NCBI RefSeq assembly: GCF_002338065.1
Contig: NZ_DDHJ01000017.1
Coordinates: 136,944-200,943 of the forward strand
DNA from: Pseudomonas sp. UBA1879
GTDB lineage: Bacteria > Pseudomonadota > Gammaproteobacteria > Pseudomonadales > Pseudomonadaceae
DNA length: 64,000 bases
Reading direction: 5' to 3'
Of the stretch, positions 1-7,225 are shown piece after piece; position 1 is the first letter of the stretch, and each line of letters starts with the position of its first letter. Under the pieces are notes generated by a model. That model saw nothing but the letters and a program-made list of their open reading frames with translations. It was not told where the DNA came from and ran no database searches. Made by a program: the position numbers and the translations under genes.

Positions 1-987
1 GCGACCTGCGTGATGAATTTCGATCAAGCTGAAGGCTATCTGGTTGGCGAGCCGAACAAAGGCCTGGCGGCAATGTTCACGATGATGAACTACGAGCGGC
101 TTGGCGTCGGTATCCAAGGGCTGGCGTCTGGCGAGCGCTCTTATCAGAACGCTATCGAATACGCCCGCGATCGTTTGCAAAGCCGTGCACCCACCGGCGC
201 ACAATCCAAAGACACCATCGCTGATCCGATCATCGTTCACCCTGACGTGCGTCGCATGCTGCTGACCATGAAGGCGCTGAACGAAGGCGGTCGTGCGTTT
301 TCAACCTACGTCGCCCTGCAACTGGACACTGCCAAGTACAGCGAAGACGACGACGTTCGCCACCGTGCCGACGCGCTGGTTGCGTTGCTGACGCCAGTCG
401 CCAAGGCATTCCTCACCGACATGGGGCTCGACACCACCGTGCTGGGTCAGCAAGTGTTCGGCGGCCACGGCTACATTCGCGAGTGGGGCCAGGAGCAGTT
501 GGTCCGTGACGTGCGCATCACCCAGATTTACGAAGGCACCAACGGCATTCAGGCTCTGGATTTGATGGGGCGCAAAATCGTCGCTACTGGCGGCGCGCAT
601 TACCGGTTGTTCTCTGACGAAGTCAGAGCGTTCATCGCGTCGTCTGATGCGTCTTTGGGCGAGTTCACCAAGCCTCTGAGCGCCGCGCTGACGACTCTTG
701 ATGAATTGACGGAATGGGTACTGGATCGCGCGCGAAGCAACCCTAACGAAATCGGTGCTGCGTCCGTCGAATATCTGCATGTCTTCGGCTACACGGCATA
801 CGCCTACATGTGGGCGATGTCGGCAAAGGCGGCGCTGGGTAAAGAGACACAGGAAGATTTCTACGCCAGCAAACTGGGCACCGCGCGTTTCTATTTCGCG
901 CGTCTTCTGCCGCGGATACAGTCGCTTGCCGCATCGGTGCGGGCTGGCAGTGAATCGCTGTACCTGCTGGACGCCGCACAGTTCTGA
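1..987 (+). CDS. Acyl-CoA dehydrogenase, C-terminal part (5' end outside window)
   Basis: The reading frame is open from base 1, so the true start lies upstream; about 328 codons are visible. The protein carries the C-terminal half of the acyl-CoA dehydrogenase fold, including the family signature GGHGYIREWGQEQ near residue 157 and the segment YEGTNGIQALDLMGRK, followed by about 130 residues of the extra C-terminal domain found in the roughly 600-residue subgroup (DmdC-like and related enzymes). By family it should oxidise an acyl-CoA thioester with FAD as cofactor in the cytoplasm. The chain length of the substrate cannot be told from this fragment. The gene stops 14 bases before the GacA box of the RsmY gene. 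Family assignment is firm, substrate unknown. Confidence 0.9.
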   Translation, partial: ATCVMNFDQAEGYLVGEPNKGLAAMFTMMNYERLGVGIQGLASGERSYQNAIEYARDRLQSRAPTGAQSKDTIADPIIVHPDVRRMLLTMKALNEGGRAFSTYVALQLDTAKYSEDDDVRHRADALVALLTPVAKAFLTDMGLDTTVLGQQVFGGHGYIREWGQEQLVRDVRITQIYEGTNGIQALDLMGRKIVATGGAHYRLFSDEVRAFIASSDASLGEFTKPLSAALTTLDELTEWVLDRARSNPNEIGAASVEYLHVFGYTAYAYMWAMSAKAALGKETQEDFYASKLGTARFYFARLLPRIQSLAASVRAGSESLYLLDAAQF

Positions 988-1001
988 TCCCGAACACGTC
1001 A

Positions 1002-1019
1002 TGTAAGCTTTGGCTTACA
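1002..1019 (+). promoter_or_regulatory. GacA box (upstream activating sequence of rsmY)
   Basis: TGTAAG, six bases, then CTTACA form a perfect inverted repeat that matches the known GacA-binding element of rsm sRNA genes. Its centre is about 66 bases before the predicted RNA start, and a plausible -10 (TAATCT, 1064-1069) lies between. Spacing and sequence are as expected for activation by the GacS/GacA two-component system. Confidence 0.92.
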
Positions 1020-1075
1020 CGACGTGATGACAAATAGCTCTATCGCATCATGGGATCCAAAGTTAATCTACACAC

Positions 1076-1204
1076 ATGGACGTCGCGCAGGATGCGCAAA
1101 CAGACAACAGGGACACGTAGGGAATGCCTGCCAGGACGGTAGGAAGAAAGGGAAGTCAAAAGGGAAACAGTCTGGAAAACCTCGCTTCGGCGGGGTTTTC
1201 TTTT
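1076..1204 (+). ncRNA. rsmY: RsmY-type regulatory small RNA
   Basis: Nine GGA motifs are packed into about 100 bases (at 1078, 1090, 1111, 1121, 1134, 1142, 1151, 1163 and 1174), which is the hallmark of RNAs that sequester CsrA/RsmA-family proteins. At least two sit in hairpin loops: GCGC-AGGAT-GCGC at 1085-1097, and AGGAC inside the CCTGCC/GGTAGG stem at 1127-1143. The RNA ends in a strong intrinsic terminator and is preceded by a GacA box. The motif spacing and the 5' hairpin resemble RsmY rather than RsmX or RsmZ. The RNA should relieve RsmA/RsmE translational repression of secondary metabolism and secretion genes. The exact 5' end is inferred. Confidence 0.9.
1176..1203 (+). terminator. 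Intrinsic terminator of rsmY
   Basis: A ten-base-pair stem AAAACCTCGC / GCGGGGTTTT closes a TTCG tetraloop (1176-1199) and runs into TTTTCTTTT. It forms the 3' end of the small RNA. Confidence 0.92.
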
Positions 1205-1474
1205 ATCTGGCTTCTCAAAATCGCCTAGCGCGTGCGCAGCCCCCGGTCCGGGATGCTCTGCCTCTTCATGTTCCAAGCTCGAACCTCGTTTGCTGCCTCA
1301 GTGCGTCGCACGACACCTGCCCGATTTGTAGCGGCATCTTCACCAAAGAACCAAGGCGACTTTTTATCCACCGGATAGAGACTCCCTGACTCAAGCTGTG
1401 GAACCCCTGTAGCGCAGCAGAGTCGATTAGCTGTGTGGCCCGATGGGCCATCTTCTTAATCAGGAGCTCCACCC

Positions 1475-1636
1475 ATGGACATCATTCGCATCATCATCGC
1501 CATTCTGCTGCCACCCCTGGGCGTGTTCCTGCAAGTCGGCTTCGGCGGCGCGTTCTGGCTCAACATCCTGCTGACGCTGCTGGGTTATTTCCCCGGCATC
1601 ATCCACGCCGTTTACATCATTGCCAGCCGGAAATAA
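1475..1636 (+). CDS. yqaE: Small YqaE/Pmp3 family membrane protein
   Basis: A 53-residue protein beginning MDIIRIIIAILLPPLGVFLQ. It has the two hydrophobic helices and the PPLGVFL and GYFPGIIHA motifs of the Pmp3/YqaE (UPF0057) family, small inner-membrane proteins tied to stress and membrane potential in other organisms. AGGAG lies 8 bases before the ATG, which fixes the start. A short inverted repeat TGGCCC-GAT-GGGCCA (1436-1450) stands just before the ribosome site. The 230 bases between it and rsmY hold nothing else I can name. It appears to be a single-gene unit closed by a long hairpin. Function in this organism is unknown. Confidence 0.88.
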   Translation: MDIIRIIIAILLPPLGVFLQVGFGGAFWLNILLTLLGYFPGIIHAVYIIASRK

Positions 1637-1641
1637 GCCCT

Positions 1642-1677
1642 GCACAGGTATTGCGGTGTACGCCGCAATACCTGTGC
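1642..1677. terminator. Long perfect hairpin after yqaE
   Basis: Fifteen-base arms (1642-1656 and 1663-1677) are perfectly complementary around a six-base loop. No T-run follows, so it may be a REP-associated hairpin or a processing/termination signal for yqaE. Confidence 0.55.
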
Positions 1678-1803
1678 GAGCCGGCTTGCTGGCGAGAGCG
1701 GTGTCTCAGTCGCCCTAAGCGTCACAGACAGATCGCCTTCGCCAGCAAGCCGGCTCCCACAGAAGTCAGATTCGCCAGCAAGCCGGCTCCCACAAAAGTC
1801 AGC
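1678..1803. repeat. REP cluster: one forward and two tandem reverse copies
   Basis: One forward REP (GAGCCGGCTTGCTGGCGAG, 1678-1696) faces two reverse copies. The reverse copies lie in a 33-base direct tandem duplication (1738-1770 and 1771-1803, 31 of 33 bases identical). REP elements of this type are spread by RayT-type transposases encoded elsewhere in Pseudomonas genomes. Confidence 0.88.
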
Positions 1804-1827
1804 GTCGTCCCTTAGAAAGCGAGCGCA

Positions 1828-3654
1828 TCACCCCTCCATCACCTTCCGATAAAACGCCCATTCGGTCTCCAGCGCATGAGCCTGATTGCTGGCCTTGCGA
1901 AAGCCATGGCGTTCGTCGGGGTAGAAATGAGCTTCGGCGGGGATGCCCTTTTCCTGTAGCGCGTTAAGCATGTCGCGGGTCTGGGCGGGAACGACCACGG
2001 CGTCGAGTTCGCCCTGGAAGAAGATCACCGGCACTTTGATCCGGTCAGCATGTAACAGCGGTGTGCGCGCTTTGTAACGGGCCATGTCGATGTCCGGATC
2101 GCCAATCAGCCAGTCCAGATAATCTGCCTCGAACTTATGCGTCGCCTCGGCCAGCGCCAAGGGATCGCTTACGCCGTAAAGACTCGCGCCTGCGCGGAAC
2201 ACATCCTTGAACGCCAACGCGCATAAGGTCGTGTAGCCGCCTGCGCTGCCGCCGCGGATGAACGCGTTGTCCGGATCAACCAAGCCCTGATTGCCAAGAT
2301 GCTCGACCACCGCGCAGGCGTCTTCCACATCGACCACGCCCCATTCCAGAAACAGCGCCTGACGGTACGCTCGGCCGTAGCCGGTGCTGCCTCGGTAATT
2401 GAGATCGGCAACTGCGAAGCCGCGCTGCGTCCAGTATTGAATGCGCGGGTCCAGCACCGGGTAACAGGCCGACGTAGGCCCGCCGTGGATGAACACCACC
2501 AACGGCGGTCTCGCTTCACCGTTCATGGCCGGGTAGAAATACCCGTGGGCTTCTGCATGTCCGCTTGGATAGCGCAGGGTTTGCGGCCGACTAATGCGCT
2601 CGACAGGCAGGGGCGCGACACCGCCAGCCAGCACTTGAATGCGCTTATCGTTGCGGCTGATCGCGAGCACGGCGGAAGGACTAACGGCCGATGCGGCGAT
2701 GCAATACAGGTACTGATCGTCCATCGCCAGGCTGCGAAAACGGCTGTAATCAGCGCCGAAACTTTCCAGCGTGTTGTCAGCCGAACGCACCCCCAGCACC
2801 CCCGTTCCTTCTTCGGACCAAGTGGCGAGGTAAGCGCCATCATTTAACGGCAGCCAGCTCGACCCGCCCAGCTGCCAAGGCGCTGGCGCATGGTCGGCTT
2901 TGGCTGCAGGCAAGGCTTCCAGCCCTTCCAGCGTCTCGACCCACGGCTGCCAGAACCCGGCGCGGTCGGTCAGGCAATATAAGCGGCCCTGGGCGTCGAA
3001 ACGCGGTTGTTGCAGCGCTTCAAGACCGAGTCCTCCCGCCAGGCAATGCGCGCGCCCCCACGTCGCATCGGGCTGGCGCTCCATGCTTAACAACCGGGTA
3101 GACGTCCACGGCTGATGGGGGCGCCACCATTCGATCCACACCAGCCGCTGACCATCGGGGCTCAGGGTTGGCGATGCGTAAAAGTCGGCGCCCTCGGCCA
3201 GCACCTCGCGCCGGCCATCCACAAGATTGATCGCCACGAGACGGTGAACGTCTTTTTCTTCCTCAACGGCCAGAATTTGTCCACGAGCGAATCGGACATC
3301 GCCGTAGCGTTTGTCACCTTCGGTCAGTGCTTGCGGGACGTTGGAATCGAAAGATTGAACGTAGATCTGCTGGTCAGCCTCGTTGACGAACGCCACTGCG
3401 TCGTCGGTGAGGCAGAACGATCCGCCGCCGTATTCGTAAACCCGGCTACGAGCGCTGAAACCGTCCGGCGTCAGGCAGGTGGTTGTACCGTCGTGCCAGC
3501 GCCAAATGCGTGAAGCGGCATCCTGAGGGCGAAATTCATTCCAGAAAAGGCCTGCTGGGCTGACGCTCAGTTCGGCGAAATCGATGCCTGCCGCCACAGC
3601 TTGGGCGGCAGAAAAGAGGTCAGGATTTGGCGATGAGGCGAGAGTTTCGTTCAT
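1828..3654 (-). CDS. pqqM: S9 family peptidase of the PQQ cluster (PqqM-like)
   Basis: A 608-residue prolyl-oligopeptidase/dipeptidyl-aminopeptidase-type protein. An N-terminal beta-propeller-like region is followed by an alpha/beta-hydrolase domain with oxyanion motif HGGPTSACYP, nucleophile motif GGSAGGYT, acid in GELDAVV and histidine in DERHGFR. I chose the ATG at 3654 (MNETLASSPNPD); an in-frame start 36 bases upstream would only lengthen the overlap with pqqE. The gene is the last of the pqqF-A-B-C-D-E-M order on the minus strand and overlaps pqqE by 35 bases, implying translational coupling. A role in PQQ maturation or peptide clean-up is inferred from position; PqqF is the better supported protease. 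Confidence 0.85.
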   Translation of the reverse strand: MNETLASSPNPDLFSAAQAVAAGIDFAELSVSPAGLFWNEFRPQDAASRIWRWHDGTTTCLTPDGFSARSRVYEYGGGSFCLTDDAVAFVNEADQQIYVQSFDSNVPQALTEGDKRYGDVRFARGQILAVEEEKDVHRLVAINLVDGRREVLAEGADFYASPTLSPDGQRLVWIEWWRPHQPWTSTRLLSMERQPDATWGRAHCLAGGLGLEALQQPRFDAQGRLYCLTDRAGFWQPWVETLEGLEALPAAKADHAPAPWQLGGSSWLPLNDGAYLATWSEEGTGVLGVRSADNTLESFGADYSRFRSLAMDDQYLYCIAASAVSPSAVLAISRNDKRIQVLAGGVAPLPVERISRPQTLRYPSGHAEAHGYFYPAMNGEARPPLVVFIHGGPTSACYPVLDPRIQYWTQRGFAVADLNYRGSTGYGRAYRQALFLEWGVVDVEDACAVVEHLGNQGLVDPDNAFIRGGSAGGYTTLCALAFKDVFRAGASLYGVSDPLALAEATHKFEADYLDWLIGDPDIDMARYKARTPLLHADRIKVPVIFFQGELDAVVVPAQTRDMLNALQEKGIPAEAHFYPDERHGFRKASNQAHALETEWAFYRKVMEG

Positions 3655-4786
3655 TGCGGAAAGCCAGTTGCTCGATGGTCTGGCTAGCATACTCGGCTTC
3701 GTCGCGGGCTTGGGTGATCAGGCTGTGTTGCGGCGACTTGCTGCACACCGGGTCTGCATTGCTGGCATCCCCCGTGAGCATGAAGGCCTGACAGCGGCAG
3801 CCGCCAAAGTCCTTCTCTTTCTCGTCACACGACCTACATGGCTCGGGCATCCATTCGTACCCGCGAAAGCGGTTGAAGCCGAACGACTCGTACCAGATGT
3901 GCTGCATCGTGTGATCGCGCACGTTGGGAAACTGAATAGGCATCTGCCGCGCGCCGTGGCAAGGCAGGGCGGTGCCGTCGGGCGTGACCGTCAGGAACAG
4001 ATTGCCCCAGCCGTTCATGCAGGCTTTCGGCCGCTCTTCGTAGTAATCAGGGGTGACGAAGATCAGCTTGACCGGGTGGTTCTCGGCGGCGAGCTTCTCG
4101 CGGTATTCATTGGTGATGCGTTCGGCACGCACCAGTTGATCCTTGGTGGGCAGCAGGCCCACGCGGTTCAACTGCGCCCAGCCGTAGAACTGGCAAGTCG
4201 CCAATTCGACGAAATCGGCTTCCAGCGCCACACACAGCTCGATGATTTTGTCGATTTTGTCGATGTTGTGCCGATGCGTAACGAAGTTCAGCACCATCGG
4301 GTAACCATGTTTCTTCACGGCCCGGGCCATTTCCAGCTTCTGCGCGAAGGCTTTTTTCGACCCCGCGAGCATGTTGTTCACCTGCTCGTCGCTGGCCTGA
4401 AAGCTGATCTGGATGTGATCGAGACCTGCTTCCTTGAAGTCGATGATTTTCTGCTCGGTCAGGCCGATGCCCGACGTAATCAGATTGGTGTAGAAGCCCA
4501 GCCGTCGCGCCTCGGCGATCAGCTCGGCCAAGTCCTGACGCACCAGCGGCTCGCCACCGGAAAAACCAATCTGCGCGGCGCCCATTTGCCGCGCTTCGGC
4601 CATCACTTTGAACCACTGTTCGGTCGTCAGCTCCTGACCCTGCTTGGCGAAATCCAGCGGGTTGGAGCAATACGGGCATTGCAGCGGACAGCGGTAGGTC
4701 AGCTCGGCGAGCAGCCACAATGGCAGCCCGACCGGAGGGGTGGGCGGGATGTGGATCTTGGTGTCGTTGATCGCGGACTCAGGCAA
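3620..4786 (-). CDS. pqqE: PqqE, radical SAM enzyme of PQQ biosynthesis
   Basis: PqqE forms the carbon-carbon crosslink between the Glu and Tyr side chains of the PqqA peptide held by PqqD. The radical SAM cluster motif CPLQCPYC is present near residue 28, and later Cys clusters (CMNGWGN, CHGARQ, CRSCDEKEKDFGGCRC) match the auxiliary iron-sulfur sites of the SPASM region. No ATG fits: the frame is open far into pqqD, and the best start is TTG at 4786 (reading LPESAINDTK), which overlaps the pqqD stop by 8 bases and gives 388 residues, normal for the family. A GTG about 18 bases upstream is the alternative. Confidence 0.93.
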   Translation of the reverse strand: MPESAINDTKIHIPPTPPVGLPLWLLAELTYRCPLQCPYCSNPLDFAKQGQELTTEQWFKVMAEARQMGAAQIGFSGGEPLVRQDLAELIAEARRLGFYTNLITSGIGLTEQKIIDFKEAGLDHIQISFQASDEQVNNMLAGSKKAFAQKLEMARAVKKHGYPMVLNFVTHRHNIDKIDKIIELCVALEADFVELATCQFYGWAQLNRVGLLPTKDQLVRAERITNEYREKLAAENHPVKLIFVTPDYYEERPKACMNGWGNLFLTVTPDGTALPCHGARQMPIQFPNVRDHTMQHIWYESFGFNRFRGYEWMPEPCRSCDEKEKDFGGCRCQAFMLTGDASNADPVCSKSPQHSLITQARDEAEYASQTIEQLAFRNERNSRLIAKS

Positions 4787-5054
4787 GTTCGATCCAGTGT
4801 TCGGCACGGGCGACCTCCATGAATTGCTCGACGTCGGTGCCGAGCTCGGGAACGCCGGGAAATTTAGCGTCGAGCAGCGCGATGATCTCACCGACGCTGC
4901 GTTGGCCGTCGATCAGGCTGCCGATCTCGCTGGCGCTTTCATTCAGCCTGATCATGCCTTCGGGGTACAGCAGCACATGGCCGTTTTGCGCGGGCTCGAA
5001 CTGGAAGCGGTAGCCCCGGCGCCAGCTTGGCACCTGGTTACGATTGAAGGTCAT
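4779..5054 (-). CDS. pqqD: PqqD, PqqA peptide chaperone
   Basis: This 91-residue protein (MTFNRNQVPSWRRGYRFQFE...) matches the PqqD family in size and in the GYRFQFEPAQ, LYPEGMIRLN and SASEIGSLIDG segments. PqqD is the RiPP recognition element that binds the PqqA precursor and presents it to PqqE. Its ATG overlaps the pqqC stop (ATGA), and its stop overlaps the pqqE start, so the three genes are coupled. Confidence 0.95.
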   Translation of the reverse strand: MTFNRNQVPSWRRGYRFQFEPAQNGHVLLYPEGMIRLNESASEIGSLIDGQRSVGEIIALLDAKFPGVPELGTDVEQFMEVARAEHWIELA

Positions 5055-5806
5055 AGGGCGATTCCTTTATGCCAGACGCGCTGGTCGGTGACGCTGTGAT
5101 AAGGCGGGCGATTCAGTTCGTAGGCCATGCTCATGGCGTCCAGCATGCTCCACAAAATGTCGAGTTTGAACTGGAGGATTTCCAGCATGCGCTGTTGGCC
5201 TTCCCGGGTCGTGTAGTGCTGCAGGGTGATCGCAAGGCCGTGTTCAACGTCGCGACGGGCCTGACCCAGGCGGGTGCGGAAGTATTCGTAACCTGCGGGA
5301 TCGATCCAGGGATAGTGCTGCGGCCAGCTGTCCAGACGCGACTGGTGAATCTGCGGCGCGAACAGCTCCGTCAGCGAGCTGCTCGCCGCTTCCTGCCAGT
5401 TGGCGCGGCGGGCGAAATTCACATAAGCATCCACGGCAAATCGTACGCCTGGCAGGACCAATTCCTGCGAACGCAGTTGGTCAGGATCCAGACCTACGGC
5501 CTGCCCCAAACGCAACCACGCCTCAATGCCGCCGTCTTCGCCGGGGGCGCCGTCGTGGTCGAGCAGGCGCTGAATCCATTCGCGACGAATCTCGCGGTCA
5601 GGGCAGTTGGCCAGAATCGCGGCGTCTTTCAGGGGGATGTTGACCTGGTAATAGAAGCGGTTGGCGACCCAGCCCTGAATCTGCTCGCGAGTAGCGCGGC
5701 CTTCGTACATCGCCACGTGGAACGGGTGATAGATGTGGTAGTACGCGCCTTTGGCGCGAAGGGCCTGTTCGAATTCGGCAGGGGACAGTGGCGTTTGCTC
5801 ACTCAT
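5051..5806 (-). CDS. pqqC: PqqC, pyrroloquinoline-quinone synthase
   Basis: PqqC is the cofactorless oxidase that carries out the last ring closure and eight-electron oxidation to PQQ. The 251-residue protein begins MSEQTPLSPAEFEQ and contains YHIYHPFHVAMYEGRATREQ and NRFYYQVNIPLKDAAI, which hold family active-site residues. I chose the ATG at 5806, preceded by GAGGAAAA, over the in-frame start at 5860 because it gives the usual family length and the upstream piece falls in a REP element. The gene is separated from pqqB by 139 bases of REP sequence. Confidence 0.95.
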   Translation of the reverse strand: MSEQTPLSPAEFEQALRAKGAYYHIYHPFHVAMYEGRATREQIQGWVANRFYYQVNIPLKDAAILANCPDREIRREWIQRLLDHDGAPGEDGGIEAWLRLGQAVGLDPDQLRSQELVLPGVRFAVDAYVNFARRANWQEAASSSLTELFAPQIHQSRLDSWPQHYPWIDPAGYEYFRTRLGQARRDVEHGLAITLQHYTTREGQQRMLEILQFKLDILWSMLDAMSMAYELNRPPYHSVTDQRVWHKGIAL

Positions 5807-5838
5807 GTCGGACTTTTCCTCAAGAGTTTCTGCAGATC

Positions 5839-5926
5839 CTGTGGGAGTGAGCTTGCTCACGAATGCGATATGTCTGTGCCTTAAATGCTGGCTGATCCGA
5901 CGCTTTCGCGAGCAAGCTCACGCCCT
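5839..5926. repeat. REP doublet between pqqB and pqqC
   Basis: A forward copy GTGGGAGTGAGCTTGCTCAC (5841-5860) and an inverted copy TTCGCGAGCAAGCTCACGCC (5905-5924) face each other across about 45 bases. In the pqq transcript the two can pair into a stable stem, which could protect or divide the mRNA. Confidence 0.88.
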
Positions 5927-5945
5927 CAGGTTGACCTGCGTTTTC

Positions 5946-6857
5946 CTACAACTCGATGCTCATGCCATCAAAGGCGACTTCAACCTCGCGGCGGGCCAGT
6001 TCGGCACGCTCGGGGGAGTCCTCATCAAGAATCGGGTTGGTGTTGTTGATGTGAATCAGCACCTTGCGCTGCGTCGGCAGTTTTTCCAGCACTTCCAGCA
6101 TGCCGCCGGGGCCGTTCTGTGCCAGGTGGCCCATCTCTGTACCCGTGCGGGTGCCTACGCCGCGACGCTTCATCTCGTCGTCGTCCCACATCGTGCCGTC
6201 TACCAACAGACAGTCGGCGCCGCTCATTTTCTCCATGAGGGCGTCGTCGACTTTGCCCAGGCCTGGTGCATAAAACAGCTTGCCGCCGCTCCGTGTATCT
6301 TCGACCAGCAAGCCAATGTTATCGCCGGGGTGTGGGTCGAATCGGTGGGGCGAGTAGGGCGGTGCGGCGCTGCGCAGAGGAAAAGGCGTAAACCGCAGGT
6401 TAGGGCAGGCGGGGATGACGAAGCTGCCCCCCAGCTCGATGCGATTCCAGACCAAGCCGCCGTTCCAGTGCTTGAGCATGTTGAACAGCGGAAACCCTGT
6501 GGTCAGGTCCTCGTGAACCATGTCCGTGCACCAGACCTGGTGCGGGCAACCTTCGCGCAGACTCAGCAGGCCTGTGGTGTGATCGATCTGGCTGTCCATC
6601 AGGACGATGGCACTGATGCCGGTGTCGCGCAGACCACGATTCGGCTGCATGGGCGCAAAGCCTTGAAGCTGCGCGCGGATGTCGGGAGACGCATTGCACA
6701 AGACCCAATTCACGCCGTCATCTGACAAGGCGATGGACGACTGAGTGCGCGCCTGAGCCCTCAGGCTACCCTCGCGGAAGCCTGCGCAGTTGACGCAGTT
6801 GCAATTCCACTGAGGAAAACCGCCGCCTGCCGCCGAGCCGAGAATCTGGATGTGCAT
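5946..6857 (-). CDS. pqqB: PqqB, metallo-beta-lactamase-fold protein of PQQ biosynthesis
   Basis: The 303-residue protein begins MHIQILGSAAGGGFPQWNC and contains the CNCVNC segment typical of PqqB, plus the metallo-hydrolase segments DSQIDHTTGLL and DGTMWDDDEM. PqqB belongs to the metallo-beta-lactamase fold and acts in a hydroxylation step before PqqC. It lies 119 bases after pqqA, with a terminator-like hairpin between them. Length and motifs are normal. Confidence 0.95.
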   Translation of the reverse strand: MHIQILGSAAGGGFPQWNCNCVNCAGFREGSLRAQARTQSSIALSDDGVNWVLCNASPDIRAQLQGFAPMQPNRGLRDTGISAIVLMDSQIDHTTGLLSLREGCPHQVWCTDMVHEDLTTGFPLFNMLKHWNGGLVWNRIELGGSFVIPACPNLRFTPFPLRSAAPPYSPHRFDPHPGDNIGLLVEDTRSGGKLFYAPGLGKVDDALMEKMSGADCLLVDGTMWDDDEMKRRGVGTRTGTEMGHLAQNGPGGMLEVLEKLPTQRKVLIHINNTNPILDEDSPERAELARREVEVAFDGMSIEL

Positions 6858-6937
6858 GTGTACTCCGTACCAAAGAGGGCTGTGCTGCCCGAAGACGTGC
6901 TGAACGCCACGCCTGAAAATCTTTAATCCTGTAACAA

Positions 6938-6963
6938 AAAAGCCCCGGCGAACCGAGGCTTTT
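6938..6963 (-). terminator. Attenuator-like hairpin between pqqA and pqqB
   Basis: On the minus strand AAAAGCCTCGG-TTCG-CCGGGGCTTTT makes an eleven-pair stem with one G-U pair, followed by a run of six T. The mismatch is only tolerated as G-U on the minus strand, which shows the direction of use. Its place, 14 bases after the pqqA stop, suggests partial termination so that pqqA RNA is made in excess over pqqB-E. Confidence 0.85.
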
Positions 6964-6976
6964 CATCGCGCAACCA

Positions 6977-7051
6977 TCAACGGCTAGCGAAATACATGGT
7001 GACTTCAAAGCCGATACGCAGATCGGTGTAAGCAGGTTTAGTCCACGACAT
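6977..7051 (-). CDS. pqqA: PqqA, PQQ precursor peptide
   Basis: A 24-residue peptide beginning [20 protein letters not shown]. It holds the conserved Glu16 and Tyr20 (E-V-T-M-Y), the two residues that become the PQQ skeleton. GGAAGGAG lies 7 bases before the ATG. It is the first gene of the pqqABCDEM group, behind its own probable promoter. Confidence 0.97.
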
Positions 7052-7095
7052 AGGAAACTCCTTCCGGGTGAATGCAGCGGTGGGTAGGTACATCT

Positions 7096-7124
7096 TTAGT
7101 ACACCTGCAAGAGGAGACGTTCAA
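7096..7124 (-). promoter_or_regulatory. Candidate pqqA promoter
   Basis: On the minus strand TTGAAC and TACTAA are 17 bases apart and would start RNA about 37 bases before the pqqA ATG. The match to sigma-70 consensus is moderate, so this is a suggestion only. Confidence 0.35.
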
Positions 7125-7225
7125 ATGCTTAGGCAGCTATGTTACTAAAAATATCGCAGGGCCAATGATGAAAGTTCGGAGAAAGCGTTTTGCATCTCAG
7201 GCAATGATCGTAGGCCTTTGCGTCC

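Noticed and set aside
1024..1389. Open reading frame of 121 codons after the acyl-CoA dehydrogenase
   Set aside because: It runs through the RsmY RNA, its promoter and terminator, has no ribosome site and an implausible composition.
3584..4822. Open frame of 412 codons opposite pqqE
   Set aside because: Same cause: the shadow of the radical SAM gene, with no family features and no ribosome site.
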